Assembly: GCF_001613425.1 (NCBI RefSeq)
Contig: NZ_BDCI01000042.1
Coordinates: 169,731-233,730 of the forward strand
Direction: 5' to 3'
Source of the DNA: Nocardia vulneris
Lineage (GTDB): Bacteria; Actinomycetota; Actinomycetes; Mycobacteriales; Mycobacteriaceae
DNA length: 64,000 nt
Part shown: in pieces, positions 1-8,741 of the stretch
Position numbering within the stretch: position 1 is the stretch's first letter
Layout of the letters: each line of letters opens with the position of its first letter
The notes under the pieces: generated by a model
The model's input: the letters and a program-made list of their open reading frames with translations, nothing else
Databases searched by the model: none
Told to the model about the DNA's origin: nothing
Position numbers and translations under genes: made by a program

Positions 1-1
1 C

Positions 2-952
2 ATCTTCGGCGGCAGCCCGCAGACCTACACCCGGGATCTGCAGTGGAAAGCGTTCCTGCCCACCATCATGTCGATGGACGGGTGGGCGCCCAAGGACAAG
101 CAGCCGTGGCGCTACGGTGAGCCGTACACCGCGATCAATCGGAAGTACCTGCAGCTCAAGGAAAGGCTGCTGCCCTACACCTATTCCTATGCGGTGGAGG
201 CGAATCGCACCGGCATCGGCCAGGTGCGCCCGCTCGCGCTGGAGTACCCGAACGACCCGAACACCTGGGGCGACCAGGCACGCTACGAGTTCCTCTCCGG
301 CAAGGACTTTCTCGTCGCGCCGATGTATCGCGACGGTGAGGTGCGCGACGGAATCTATCTGCCGGAGGGCACCTGGGTCGACTACTGGACCGGGCGCACC
401 TGGCAGGGGCCGACCACGGTGAACGGGTATCGCGCGCCGCTGGACACCCTGCCGCTGTTCGTCCGGGCGGGTGCGGTGGTGCCGATGTGGGCGCAGGGCA
501 CCAAATCCTGGCAGACCCGCGACCGCGGGGTGCTCGATCTCGACATCTACCCGAAGGGCGCGGGCAGCTTCACGCTGACCGAAGACGACGGTGTGACAAG
601 GGATTACCGGTCCGGCGCGCAGGCCACTCAGCAGTTCGGCGTGCGTGCACCCGATTCCGGGACCGGCACCGTCGAGGTGACGATCGGCGCGTCGACCGGA
701 TCCTACCGGGACCAGCCCGCGCAACGCCGCTACCAGCTCGCGGTGCACACCGCCGCCGCGCCGGCCGCGGTGCAGACCTCGACCGGTGCGCTGAACCGCT
801 GCGCCGATCGCGCCGAGCTGGACCGCGCGGACAGCGGCTGGTGGTTCGACCCGAAAGATCGCGGCGGCGTGGTGCACGTGAAGACCGCGCCGATCGCCGC
901 GCGGGACAGCCGGACAGTGACTTTGACCGGCACCAAGGCGGTGGGCGGATAG
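2..952 (+). CDS. Glycoside hydrolase family 31 protein, C-terminal part (gene starts before window)
   Basis: Partial gene, open from the first base of the window. GH31 enzymes hydrolyse alpha-glucosidic or alpha-xylosidic bonds. The visible part shows the end of the (beta/alpha)8 barrel followed by the family's C-terminal beta domains: RYxxLKERLLPYTYSYA, the FLVAPMYRDG and YLPEGTWVDYWTG stretches and LPLFVRAGAVVPM are the usual landmarks after the catalytic domain. The catalytic aspartates lie upstream, so substrate specificity cannot be judged. The chitinase 0.5 kb downstream on the same strand suggests a polysaccharide-using neighbourhood, but there is no sign of a shared transcript. The family call is firm; the substrate is unknown. 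Confidence 0.88.
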   Translation: MFGGSPQTYTRDLQWKAFLPTIMSMDGWAPKDKQPWRYGEPYTAINRKYLQLKERLLPYTYSYAVEANRTGIGQVRPLALEYPNDPNTWGDQARYEFLSGKDFLVAPMYRDGEVRDGIYLPEGTWVDYWTGRTWQGPTTVNGYRAPLDTLPLFVRAGAVVPMWAQGTKSWQTRDRGVLDLDIYPKGAGSFTLTEDDGVTRDYRSGAQATQQFGVRAPDSGTGTVEVTIGASTGSYRDQPAQRRYQLAVHTAAAPAAVQTSTGALNRCADRAELDRADSGWWFDPKDRGGVVHVKTAPIAARDSRTVTLTGTKAVGG

Positions 953-1445
953 CCCGTTGCCGCATCAGGAAAGGAAACACGATGAGAAAGTTCTGCCACG
1001 GCGCCGCGGGCGCCCGCCGCTCCGGCGTAGCCGGCTGTGGCGCGCACTCCGCGGCGGAGCCACTCGCAGACCGGCGATGCAACGCTTGCAGCTCGCGAAT
1101 TCGCTTGCGGCCGAGCGTCTTCCGCAGTTCCCCAGTCTCGCTGGGGAGCTCGGGCAGAGCACTACCGTGTCATGCTGCAACGGGACGTCCGGACGCCGAC
1201 GGAAGATCGTCGGGCTGTCACTGAGATATCCACCCGCACAACTGTTCTCGGCTCCAGCTCAGCTCCGACCCGACGGGCCGCCGCGCGGCAAGTGAACGGG
1301 AATGCCGATGTCGCGGTCCGCCGCCGCATCGGTGACATCAGAGCTGACACCCCGCAGGTTCTTCCCGTCGGTGCGTGTCTGTGCCTCGCCGCTCGACCGC
1401 TGCGCGAGGTAGCCCCAATCCAGCCTCACCTCAGGGAGGAACCCC
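953..1445. other. Intergenic region with possible decayed lipoprotein start
   Basis: A 493-bp gap between the GH31 gene and the chitinase. An AGGAAA-type ribosome site precedes an ATG at 982; the reading frame begins MRKFCHGAAG and reaches SGVAGCGAHS, like a lipoprotein signal, but then runs into arginine/serine-rich, non-protein-like sequence and stops at 1224. Another frame over the same stretch looks more protein-like around 1070-1200. This fits a small secreted-protein gene broken by frameshift, but I cannot name a parent family. The AGGGAGGA site at 1434-1441 belongs to the chitinase. Confidence 0.3.
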
Positions 1446-3422
1446 ATGCGGTTGGCAAAATTCCCCTGGCTCGCGGCCTCCGTCGCGGCCATTCTGATCG
1501 GCGTCTCGACGGTCCTGGTGACCCTCACCAACGCGACGCCGGCGCTCACGGCCAGCACCGGCCCGTCCACCGGTGGCGCCAAGATCGCCTACTTCAACCA
1601 GTGGTCGATCTATCAGAACGCCTTCTACCCCAAGCACGTCGACACGTCGGGGATGGCAGGCAAGCTCGACTACATCATGTACGCGTTCGCCAACATCCAC
1701 CCCACCGACCTGACCTGTTTCGAGGCCAACAAGGCCGCGGACCAGAACGAGAACAACCCGAATGCCGGTGACGGGGCGGGTGATTCGTACGCCGACTACG
1801 GCAAGACGTTCGACGCGGCCAGCAGTGTCGACGGCACCGCCGACAAATGGGACGACCCGATCGTCGGCAACTTCAAGCAGTTGAAGCAGCTCAAGGCCAA
1901 GCACCCGAATCTCAAGGTGCTGCTGTCCATCGGCGGCTGGACCTACTCGAAGTTCTTCTCCGACGTGGCCGCCACCGATGCCGCGCGCAAGAAGTTCGCC
2001 GCGTCCTGCATCGACATGTTCATCAAGGGCAACCTGCCCAAGCAGAACGGCTACGGCGGGCCCGGCACCGGTAAGGGCATCTTCGACGGTCTCGACCTGG
2101 ACTGGGAGTATCCCGGCGGTGGTGGCCATCTCGGCAATCACGCGTCCCCGAACGACCGCGCCAACTTCACGTTGCTGACGGCCGAACTGCGTAAGCAACT
2201 GGACGCACAGGGCACGGCCGACGGCAAGCGTTACGCCTTGACCGCCGCGGTGGGGGCCGGCCAGGACAAGATCCGTCACTACGACACCGCCAACCTCGGC
2301 AAGTATCTCGACCTGGTCAACCTCATGACCTACGACATGCACGGCGCGTGGGATGCGAAGGGGCCGACCAACTTCCAGGACCCCATCTACAGCAGGCCGG
2401 ACGATCCGATGAATCCGGTCCCGCCGGGCAACGGGAAGTACAACATCGATGCGGCGGTCACCGCGTGGACCACGGGTGACAGTTCTTACGGCATCCCGGG
2501 CGGCTTTCCGGCGAACAAGCTGACCGTCGGATTCCCGTTCTACTACCGCGGTTGGACGGGCGTGCCGGCAGGCAGCGAACACGGCCTGTTCCAGCCCGCG
2601 ACGGGGCCCGCGCCCGGCGCACCGATGTCGGGCAACGTGCCGGGCATCCGGATGTACAAGGAACTGAACGGGGTCGTCGACAACCCGTCGCGCACGTTCT
2701 TCGACACCACCGCACAGGCCGCCTACTTCTACGACGGCACGAACTGGTGGGGCGGTGACTCACCGCAATCCATCAAGGCCAAAGTGGATTACCTGCACTG
2801 CAAGGGCCTCGGCGGCGCGATGATGTACTCGCTGGAGAACCTGGGTCCGACGCCGACCCTGTTCAACCATGTCATCGACGGGGTCAACAGTACGCCCGCG
2901 AACTGCAACCCGCCGACCACCACCCCGCCCACCACACCACCGACGACCACACCACCGTCGACTACACCACCGACCACGACACCGCCCTCGACCACCCCGC
3001 CGACCACGACGCCGCCCGCGGGCTCCGGTGTGGTCAACGGTGATTTCGAGAGCGGCGCGTTGTCCCCGTGGTCGTGTGCGGGCACGCTCGGTTCGATCGT
3101 GAGCACTCCGGTGCACGGCGGCAAGAACGCGTTGGGCGGCACGCCGACCGACAGCGACAACGCCCGGTGCTCGCAGACGGTCGCCGTCGAACCGGGGCGC
3201 ACCTACACGCTGGCGGCGTGGGTGAACGGCAACTACGTCTACCTCGGCGCCTCCGGCACGGGCACGAGCGACGCGTCCACCTGGGCACCCAGCACCGGCG
3301 GTAACTACCAGCAGCTGTCCACCCAGTTCACCACCGGCGCCTCGACCAAGAGCGTCACGATCTGGCTGCACGGCTGGTACGGGCAAGGCAAGTACAGCGC
3401 GGACGATGTCACGCTGAAGTAG
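1446..3422 (+). CDS. Secreted GH18 chitinase with Pro/Thr linker and carbohydrate-binding domain
   Basis: Endo-acting chitinase predicted to cleave beta-1,4-GlcNAc polymers outside the cell. A Sec signal peptide occupies about residues 1-35. The GH18 barrel spans roughly 45-480 and contains the active-site motif DGLDLDWE (residues 214-221, catalytic acid E221) and the SIGGW strand. A TTPPTT-rich linker (about 490-525) leads to a beta-rich C-terminal domain (about 528-658, starting VVNGDFESG) of the type common in actinobacterial carbohydrate-binding modules. The start is fixed by AGGGAGGA just upstream of ATG 1446. At 658 aa it is typical of multidomain Streptomyces-type chitinases. It is followed by a bidirectional hairpin. 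Confidence 0.95.
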   Translation: MRLAKFPWLAASVAAILIGVSTVLVTLTNATPALTASTGPSTGGAKIAYFNQWSIYQNAFYPKHVDTSGMAGKLDYIMYAFANIHPTDLTCFEANKAADQNENNPNAGDGAGDSYADYGKTFDAASSVDGTADKWDDPIVGNFKQLKQLKAKHPNLKVLLSIGGWTYSKFFSDVAATDAARKKFAASCIDMFIKGNLPKQNGYGGPGTGKGIFDGLDLDWEYPGGGGHLGNHASPNDRANFTLLTAELRKQLDAQGTADGKRYALTAAVGAGQDKIRHYDTANLGKYLDLVNLMTYDMHGAWDAKGPTNFQDPIYSRPDDPMNPVPPGNGKYNIDAAVTAWTTGDSSYGIPGGFPANKLTVGFPFYYRGWTGVPAGSEHGLFQPATGPAPGAPMSGNVPGIRMYKELNGVVDNPSRTFFDTTAQAAYFYDGTNWWGGDSPQSIKAKVDYLHCKGLGGAMMYSLENLGPTPTLFNHVIDGVNSTPANCNPPTTTPPTTPPTTTPPSTTPPTTTPPSTTPPTTTPPAGSGVVNGDFESGALSPWSCAGTLGSIVSTPVHGGKNALGGTPTDSDNARCSQTVAVEPGRTYTLAAWVNGNYVYLGASGTGTSDASTWAPSTGGNYQQLSTQFTTGASTKSVTIWLHGWYGQGKYSADDVTLK

Positions 3423-3436
3423 CAAGCGCGGCAACG

Positions 3437-3468
3437 AAAGTGGGCCTCGCGACCGCGAGGTCCACTTT
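3437..3468. terminator. Bidirectional terminator hairpin between convergent genes
   Basis: The arms AAAGTGGGCCTCGCG and CGCGAGGTCCACTTT pair over 15 bp with a single G-T wobble and a 2-base loop. An A tract lies on the left and a T tract on the right, so it can act in both directions. It sits between the chitinase stop (3422) and the convergent acyltransferase stop (3476). Confidence 0.8.
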
Positions 3469-3475
3469 TCGCGTG

Positions 3476-5638
3476 TCAGGGTGCGGCCAGCGCCCGGTCG
3501 ACGAGCGCGGCGAGCACCGGGGTGAGCGCCTTCGCGTAGGTGACGGTCAGGTGGTTGTCGTCGCGATAGATCAGCGCGTTGCCGGTGATGAGCGGGCAGC
3601 GCTGCGCGGTACAGAACAGCTCGGTCAGGTCGGCGTACTGCGCCGACCCCGCCACGGTCGCCGTGCGCTCGGCCGCGATGCCCGCGTCGTTCACCGCGAC
3701 CGGCCGCGCCGGGGCACACGCCACGGCGTCGTCGAGATGGCCGGACAGGCAGGCCGGGGCGGTACTGTGCGGATCCGGAACCGGGCCCAGCACAAGCACG
3801 CTCGCTCCGGTCGCGCGCAGCTGGGCGGTCAAGCGGGTCAGGCTGTCGAGCCAGGCCTGGTCGTAGGTGGTGAAGCCGAAGTCACCACCGTAGCGGCGCG
3901 ACATGCTCACCACGATCAAACGCGGACGCTCGGCGCGCAGCCTGGCTATGACCTGGCCTCGCCACCGCACGCATTCGGTGTACTCCCGGCCCAGGTACGG
4001 GCTGGTGATGGGTAGTTCGAGCAGGGGGCAGGTGACCTTGCTCATCGTCTCCAGCCGCCACTGTCGCTGCTCGGCAACCTGTTCGAGGGCCGGACTCCAC
4101 ATGGCTGCGTGCGAATCACCGACCAGCGCCACTGTCGTCGCCGAACCCGGTTCGCCCGCAACGCATTCGGGTTGCCCGACGTCGAGCCAGGAACGGACAC
4201 AACCATTGCCGAACACCGCCGCCTTGTCGCCGGGGGCCTCGGCCAGCGACGGATCGAGATTCGCTGGGACGGCACGCAACTCGGCCGATGCCGCGATCGC
4301 CGCCTGCACCTGCGCGGTCAGCTGCCGCACGGTGACCTCGTGCGGGTCGGTCACACCGGCCGGCGGGGCGGGCGCCGTCGTCACCGCGAGGGCCGGTGCG
4401 GCCGCGCCACGACCGACCGGCGCGGGCACGACCGCCAGTAACGCCACCACCACACAGACCACGGCCGCGGTGACGACACCACCGCAGACCAGGCTGAACT
4501 CGGCCGAGCGCCGCAGCGGCGCCGCGAACCGCACGGGATCCTCGATCAGCCACAGCGTCAGCATGGCCAGGCCCGCGGACACCGCGACCGCGCCCAGCAC
4601 GCCGACCGTGCCGAGACCGTGCCCGAGCAGCCGGGGAGCCAGCTGCAAGACCGGCCAGTGCCAGAGATACCACGAGTAGGACAGCCTGCCGATCGCCCGC
4701 ACCGGCGCGGCGGACAGCGCGCGCCCGGCGCCCCGGCCCGGCGCGGCACAGCCCGCGGCGATGATCGCCGCAGTACCGAGAACCGGTAGGAGCGCGGCAG
4801 TTCCGGGATAGGGCGTGTGCTCGTCGAGGCGGAGACAGGCCAGGACGATCGAGCCGAGACCGGCCCAGCCCGCGGCGGCGGCAACCGGCGGCGGCAATCG
4901 TCGCCACAGCGGGACCGAGAGCGCGACCAGACCACCGACGGCCAGTTCCCAGGCCCGGGCGGGCAGCGTGAAGAAGGCCCAGGGCGGGAGCGTGCGGGTC
5001 CAGTGCAGCGCGGTCGCGAACGACACCGCAGCAATCAGGGCGAGCGCGATCGAGTAGGGCCTCGGCGAACCACCGGCCGCGCGCCGGCGCGACACGCACC
5101 AGGCGAGACCGACGAGCAGCACGGGCCACAGCAGATAGAACTGTTCCTCCACCCCCAGCGACCAGTAGTGCTGGAACGGTGACGGTGGTGTGTCGGCGGC
5201 CAGGTAGTCGGTACCGTGCACGGCCAGTCGCACGTTGCCCACGTACAGCGCGCTCGCGATCGCGTCGCCGAGCACCGCGCGGGCCTGCAAGGGCGGCAGC
5301 GATGAGACCGCGGCGATCGCGGTCGCGAGCAGCACGACGCCCGCCGCGGGCAACAGCCGCCGAGCCCGTCCGCCGTAGAACCGGGCCAGAGCGAGGGTGC
5401 CGGTGCCCGACACCTCCCGCCACAGCAGGCCGGTGATGAGAAACCCGGAAATGACGAAAAAGACGTCCACACCCGCGAATCCGCCATCGATGCCGCCCAG
5501 ACCCGCGTGGAACGCGATCACGGCGAGTACCGCGATCGCCCGCAATCCTTCGACATCGGGCCGGAATTGCGCCCTCGATACCCGCGGCACCGAATCGTCC
5601 TGCCGAATAACCAATTCGCGCGTGGCAGTCCGTGTCAT
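3476..5638 (-). CDS. Acyltransferase-3 (OafA/YrhL-type) membrane protein with SGNH domain
   Basis: Predicted integral-membrane O-acyltransferase that modifies a cell-surface glycan or lipid. The N-terminal half (about residues 10-380) starts with the family signature FRPDVEGLRAIAVLAVIAFH and has about ten hydrophobic segments, including EQFYLLWP. After a Pro/Ala-rich stretch, the C-terminal half (about 460-720) is an SGNH hydrolase-like domain with VGDSHAAMW (Ser block) and DDNHLT (Asp-x-x-His block). ATG 5638 (MTRTATREL) is preferred; in-frame ATGs also exist at 5647 and 5680. The full-length OafA-SGNH architecture is present. The acyl acceptor is unknown. Confidence 0.88.
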   Translation of the reverse strand: MTRTATRELVIRQDDSVPRVSRAQFRPDVEGLRAIAVLAVIAFHAGLGGIDGGFAGVDVFFVISGFLITGLLWREVSGTGTLALARFYGGRARRLLPAAGVVLLATAIAAVSSLPPLQARAVLGDAIASALYVGNVRLAVHGTDYLAADTPPSPFQHYWSLGVEEQFYLLWPVLLVGLAWCVSRRRAAGGSPRPYSIALALIAAVSFATALHWTRTLPPWAFFTLPARAWELAVGGLVALSVPLWRRLPPPVAAAAGWAGLGSIVLACLRLDEHTPYPGTAALLPVLGTAAIIAAGCAAPGRGAGRALSAAPVRAIGRLSYSWYLWHWPVLQLAPRLLGHGLGTVGVLGAVAVSAGLAMLTLWLIEDPVRFAAPLRRSAEFSLVCGGVVTAAVVCVVVALLAVVPAPVGRGAAAPALAVTTAPAPPAGVTDPHEVTVRQLTAQVQAAIAASAELRAVPANLDPSLAEAPGDKAAVFGNGCVRSWLDVGQPECVAGEPGSATTVALVGDSHAAMWSPALEQVAEQRQWRLETMSKVTCPLLELPITSPYLGREYTECVRWRGQVIARLRAERPRLIVVSMSRRYGGDFGFTTYDQAWLDSLTRLTAQLRATGASVLVLGPVPDPHSTAPACLSGHLDDAVACAPARPVAVNDAGIAAERTATVAGSAQYADLTELFCTAQRCPLITGNALIYRDDNHLTVTYAKALTPVLAALVDRALAAP

Positions 5639-5746
5639 GGACAGCATTCTTACCAACGCTCGCCGGTAATGTCCCGACAACTTTCGGCACTTCGAGCCGA
5701 TCTGAAAACCGCTGTTAGAACTACTTAAAGCGGTGTTCCGAGAAAG

Positions 5747-6943
5747 TCAGGGGCGGAAGGATTTCGAAAGGAGTCGACGGGCCACGCGGGCGGCCATGAG
5801 GGTGGAAATGCCTGCGGGATCCTGGGGGTCGTAACCGGTGAGGTCGGCTATCCGGGACAGGCGGTAGGTGACGGTGTTGCGGTGGATATAGAGGGCGCGG
5901 GCCATCGCATTGTGGTTGAACTGATTGGCGATGTATTCGTCGAGCGTGCGAATGAGCAGCGGGTGCTCGTCGAGCGGTTCGAGGGCGGCGGCCAGATTCG
6001 GCAGCGCGGCCCCGGTGGTGGAGATCGCGTACTCGAACATCATGTCCTGACGCCGGCAGGCCACGTCGGGCCGGTCGAGACAGCGTGCGGTATCCGCGAC
6101 GATCCTGGCCTCGGCGTACGCCGCCGGGATAGCGGCATGCGTGGCGGCGGGGGCGACGCCGATCCAGAAACCGGGATGCGGCTGATCGGCGCGCAAGCCG
6201 AGCCGGCTGGTGAGCGCACCGACCGGGTCGGCGTTGTCGTCTAGCGGGATCAGCGCGGTCCAGCCGCCGCTGTCGCGGTGCAGGAACGCACCGGGCACCT
6301 TGCCGATGCGATAGCGCAGATCGGTCAGCCGTCCCGGAGTGATCTCGCCCTGCCGGACGGCCGCGACCAGGAACGCGTCCGCGAGCGGGTCCTCGAGTTC
6401 GCGTGCCCACTCCCCCGGGTCCCGTCCGGCGAGCAGCGCGGCGGCGATCTCGTTCTGCTCCAGCAGATCCCAGCGCGGCTGACGCGCGTCCTCCACCAGT
6501 GCGATCGCGATACGGGACATCACCAGGCCCGCGTAGGTGGTCAACCGCAAGCCCAGTTCCGGGACGAACGGATGATCGTCGGCACTCAGCGCGGGCATCA
6601 GCTGCGCCCAGAAGAAGGAGACGCCGACGCGATAGTTGGTGAGCACCTCGTCCAGCGGCATCCCGTCGCGTACGAGCCGCACGGCCCGTTCGACGAGCGG
6701 ACCGGTGTCCTGCTCCGACGGTTCGACGCCCGCGGCGGCGTAGCGGAAGAACAGTTCGACATTGAGTTCGGCGCTCGGCACGAAATCGGCGTCGAACATC
6801 GACTGTGGCAGCTCCGCGTAGGGCGCGGCAGCAACCCGGAAGTCGCTGGCCAGTGTCGCGGCCCGCATGCGCAGCTGCGCGATCATCTTCGGCCAGTGGT
6901 CACCGTCGCCGGTCACGGCGGCGGCCAGGGAGAAGTGCGTCAT
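5747..6943 (-). CDS. PucR/CdaR-family transcriptional regulator
   Basis: A 398-residue protein ending in a PucR C-terminal helix-turn-helix (about residues 335-392, ARALYIHRNTVTYRLSRIADLTG). Upstream regions match the GGDEF-like middle domain and an N-terminal sensory domain seen in actinobacterial PucR-like regulators. The ATG at 6943 follows GGAAG. It is transcribed away from the region before the acyltransferase gene, and its own target is not evident. The neighbouring lipase lies on the same strand behind its own terminator. Confidence 0.85.
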   Translation of the reverse strand: MTHFSLAAAVTGDGDHWPKMIAQLRMRAATLASDFRVAAAPYAELPQSMFDADFVPSAELNVELFFRYAAAGVEPSEQDTGPLVERAVRLVRDGMPLDEVLTNYRVGVSFFWAQLMPALSADDHPFVPELGLRLTTYAGLVMSRIAIALVEDARQPRWDLLEQNEIAAALLAGRDPGEWARELEDPLADAFLVAAVRQGEITPGRLTDLRYRIGKVPGAFLHRDSGGWTALIPLDDNADPVGALTSRLGLRADQPHPGFWIGVAPAATHAAIPAAYAEARIVADTARCLDRPDVACRRQDMMFEYAISTTGAALPNLAAALEPLDEHPLLIRTLDEYIANQFNHNAMARALYIHRNTVTYRLSRIADLTGYDPQDPAGISTLMAARVARRLLSKSFRP

Positions 6944-6994
6944 CGAACTTCCTAGCTACTCGTCACAACTCCCTCGGACGATACGCGGTCGGAC

Positions 6995-7026
6995 CGCCCG
7001 GCAGCACCTGTCGGTGCCGCCGGGCG
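6995..7026 (-). terminator. Hairpin terminator downstream of lipase gene
   Basis: CGCCCGGCaGCACC, loop TGTC, GGTGCcGCCGGGCG: a 14-position stem with one A-C mismatch, starting 6 bp beyond the lipase stop at 7032. No T run follows, which is usual for high-GC actinobacterial terminators. Confidence 0.65.
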
Positions 7027-7031
7027 ATATT

Positions 7032-8363
7032 TCAGCTACCGGGGAAACCAGGAGGCAGCGGCTGGAAGTCCGCCTTGAACTTGGGGCCCGGTGGCAGGCC
7101 GCGCAGCAGCGCGCTGGTCCACGCCACCGCCGGCGGCCACCCGGTCACCGCGTTGGTGATGTGCTCGGGCACCGGCACCGTGTAGAAGCGCAGATCGGCG
7201 CCGCGTTCCCAGTACGAGTTCACCGTCGGGATCACCACCGAGGGCGGGATCAGCTCGTCCCAGAGCCCGTGCCACCACAGCACCGGGGTGTCGGGGATGT
7301 ACTTGCCCAGGCTGTTGTCCTGGAGCACCTTGATGATCTCGGGTTGGGTCTCCAACGACTTGCCGGGCTGGTAGTAGGCGCTGATCGGCCGGTAGACACC
7401 GGACAGCGCGATGGTCGCGTAGCAGCGGCTCTGGAAATCCCGGAGCAGTTGCTGACCTTCGGTGGTGAGCAGTTCGTCGACCTTGAAAACGTCCGGGTAC
7501 TCGCGCGCCAGGCTGGCCAGGCCGAGCCACATCGTGAAATTGCTGGTGCCGGTCAGCCCGGGCTGCTCGCGGGTCGCATAGGCCGCTTCGGCGACCAGGT
7601 CACCGGGCGTACCACCGATCGTGGTGCCGAGGATTCGTACGTCGGGCGCGTAGGTGGCGCGCAGTTCGGCGGCGCGGATCGAACCGGAACCACCGCCGGA
7701 GTAGCCGTACAGCGCGATCCCCGAATCGGCGAGGCCGAGCCCGCTGTCGTTCTTCACCGCCCGCAGGCTGTCCAGCACCATCTTGCCCTCGGCGTAGGTG
7801 TTGAACGTGTTGAACTTGCCGTCGAAGTCGGGCACGTTGATCGCGAAACCCTGCAGCAACCAGTACACCGCGAGCGCGGATTCCTTCATGGTTCCGGTCT
7901 GCAGCGTGTAGGACGGATTGCAGGTGGAGCTGGTGGAGTCGATCGCCTCCTGGAACGACAGCACCGGGCGGGCGCTGCCCTGCCAGGGAATACCCGGCAC
8001 GATGACCGTCGTCGCGGTCACGATCGGGTTGTCGTGCACATCGTTCGACCGATACAGCAGCTGCTTGGTGTACACCGGGAACGGGAGGCCGAGCAGGCGG
8101 GTCTGCACCTCGCGCGAACGGACGATCGCACCGGGTGCGTAGGACTCCAGGTTCGGCGGGTCGTCGTACCAGGGATCCTCGCTCGGCGTCGGGATCGGCA
8201 GCAGGTCGTAGAGCTGCGGTTCGGTCGGCAGCTGCGGCAGCTGGTTCTGATCCGGCGGGAACGTGGGGAAACCGGGCTCCGCCGACGCCATACCGGCGCC
8301 ACTCACCGCCATGATCGCCGACACCGTCACTACGACGAGCCGCCGCCACCTAGACCTGTCCAC
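7032..8363 (-). CDS. Secreted LIP-family (PF03583-type) lipase
   Basis: A 443-residue secreted alpha/beta-hydrolase predicted to hydrolyse acylglycerols or other esters. The signal peptide covers about residues 1-27 (ending AGMASA). The mature part begins with the DPWYDDPPNLESYAPGAIVRSR block typical of the LIP family. The nucleophile is in GYSGGGSGS, the acid probably in WHGLWDELIP and the base in VPVPEHITN. The start is GTG 8363, supported by GGAGGAC 4-5 bases upstream. It is a paralogue of the lipase at 11.9-13.4 kb. The gene ends at a clear hairpin. Confidence 0.9.
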   Translation of the reverse strand: MDRSRWRRLVVVTVSAIMAVSGAGMASAEPGFPTFPPDQNQLPQLPTEPQLYDLLPIPTPSEDPWYDDPPNLESYAPGAIVRSREVQTRLLGLPFPVYTKQLLYRSNDVHDNPIVTATTVIVPGIPWQGSARPVLSFQEAIDSTSSTCNPSYTLQTGTMKESALAVYWLLQGFAINVPDFDGKFNTFNTYAEGKMVLDSLRAVKNDSGLGLADSGIALYGYSGGGSGSIRAAELRATYAPDVRILGTTIGGTPGDLVAEAAYATREQPGLTGTSNFTMWLGLASLAREYPDVFKVDELLTTEGQQLLRDFQSRCYATIALSGVYRPISAYYQPGKSLETQPEIIKVLQDNSLGKYIPDTPVLWWHGLWDELIPPSVVIPTVNSYWERGADLRFYTVPVPEHITNAVTGWPPAVAWTSALLRGLPPGPKFKADFQPLPPGFPGS

Positions 8364-8450
8364 TTGTCCTCCAGCACCATTGCCTACCTATCGCCGACGT
8401 CACACTCACGCGTCGACAGGATCATGCTCACAGCTGAGGACAGCGATGCG

Positions 8451-8702
8451 CTATCGGCATAACGCCGACGGTCCGGCGCGGCCGTTGTGCATATGCACGG
8501 TTCGCCGCCGACGCCGGAGCAGTTCGGCGCTGACACGCAGACGCGACAGCACGACCAGAATGAACGCCCCGCGACCGGAGCGCACACCGAGCCGCAGTCG
8601 CTCGGCACCCGCGCCGACGTCGTCGCGAGTCACCAGCGGCGGCATCGGCCTGCCGTCCACCGTCCGGACTCGCCGGGACGCGATCTCACGTGGCTGCTGC
8701 AT
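8451..8702 (-). CDS. Small hypothetical protein (83 aa)
   Basis: I do not recognise this protein. It lies 39 bp downstream of the exporter gene on the same strand, and its ATG at 8702 has a strong GAGGAGA site six bases upstream, the main reason to believe it. The product is basic, with an Arg-rich stretch near the C terminus (RLRVSAELLRRRRR) and no signal peptide, membrane segment or cysteine motif. It could be a co-transcribed small protein or a chance ORF behind a purine-rich sequence. Confidence 0.4.
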   Translation of the reverse strand: MQQPREIASRRVRTVDGRPMPPLVTRDDVGAGAERLRLGVRSGRGAFILVVLSRLRVSAELLRRRRRTVHMHNGRAGPSALCR

Positions 8703-8741
8703 GGCTGTCTCCTCGAGTACGCAGTCGTAGTCGGTTCGATG

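Noticed and set aside
5639..5680. Longer N terminus of the acyltransferase-3 protein (start at 5680)
   Set aside because: The extra residues are not typical of the family, and ATG 5638 gives a normal N terminus; I could not exclude it.
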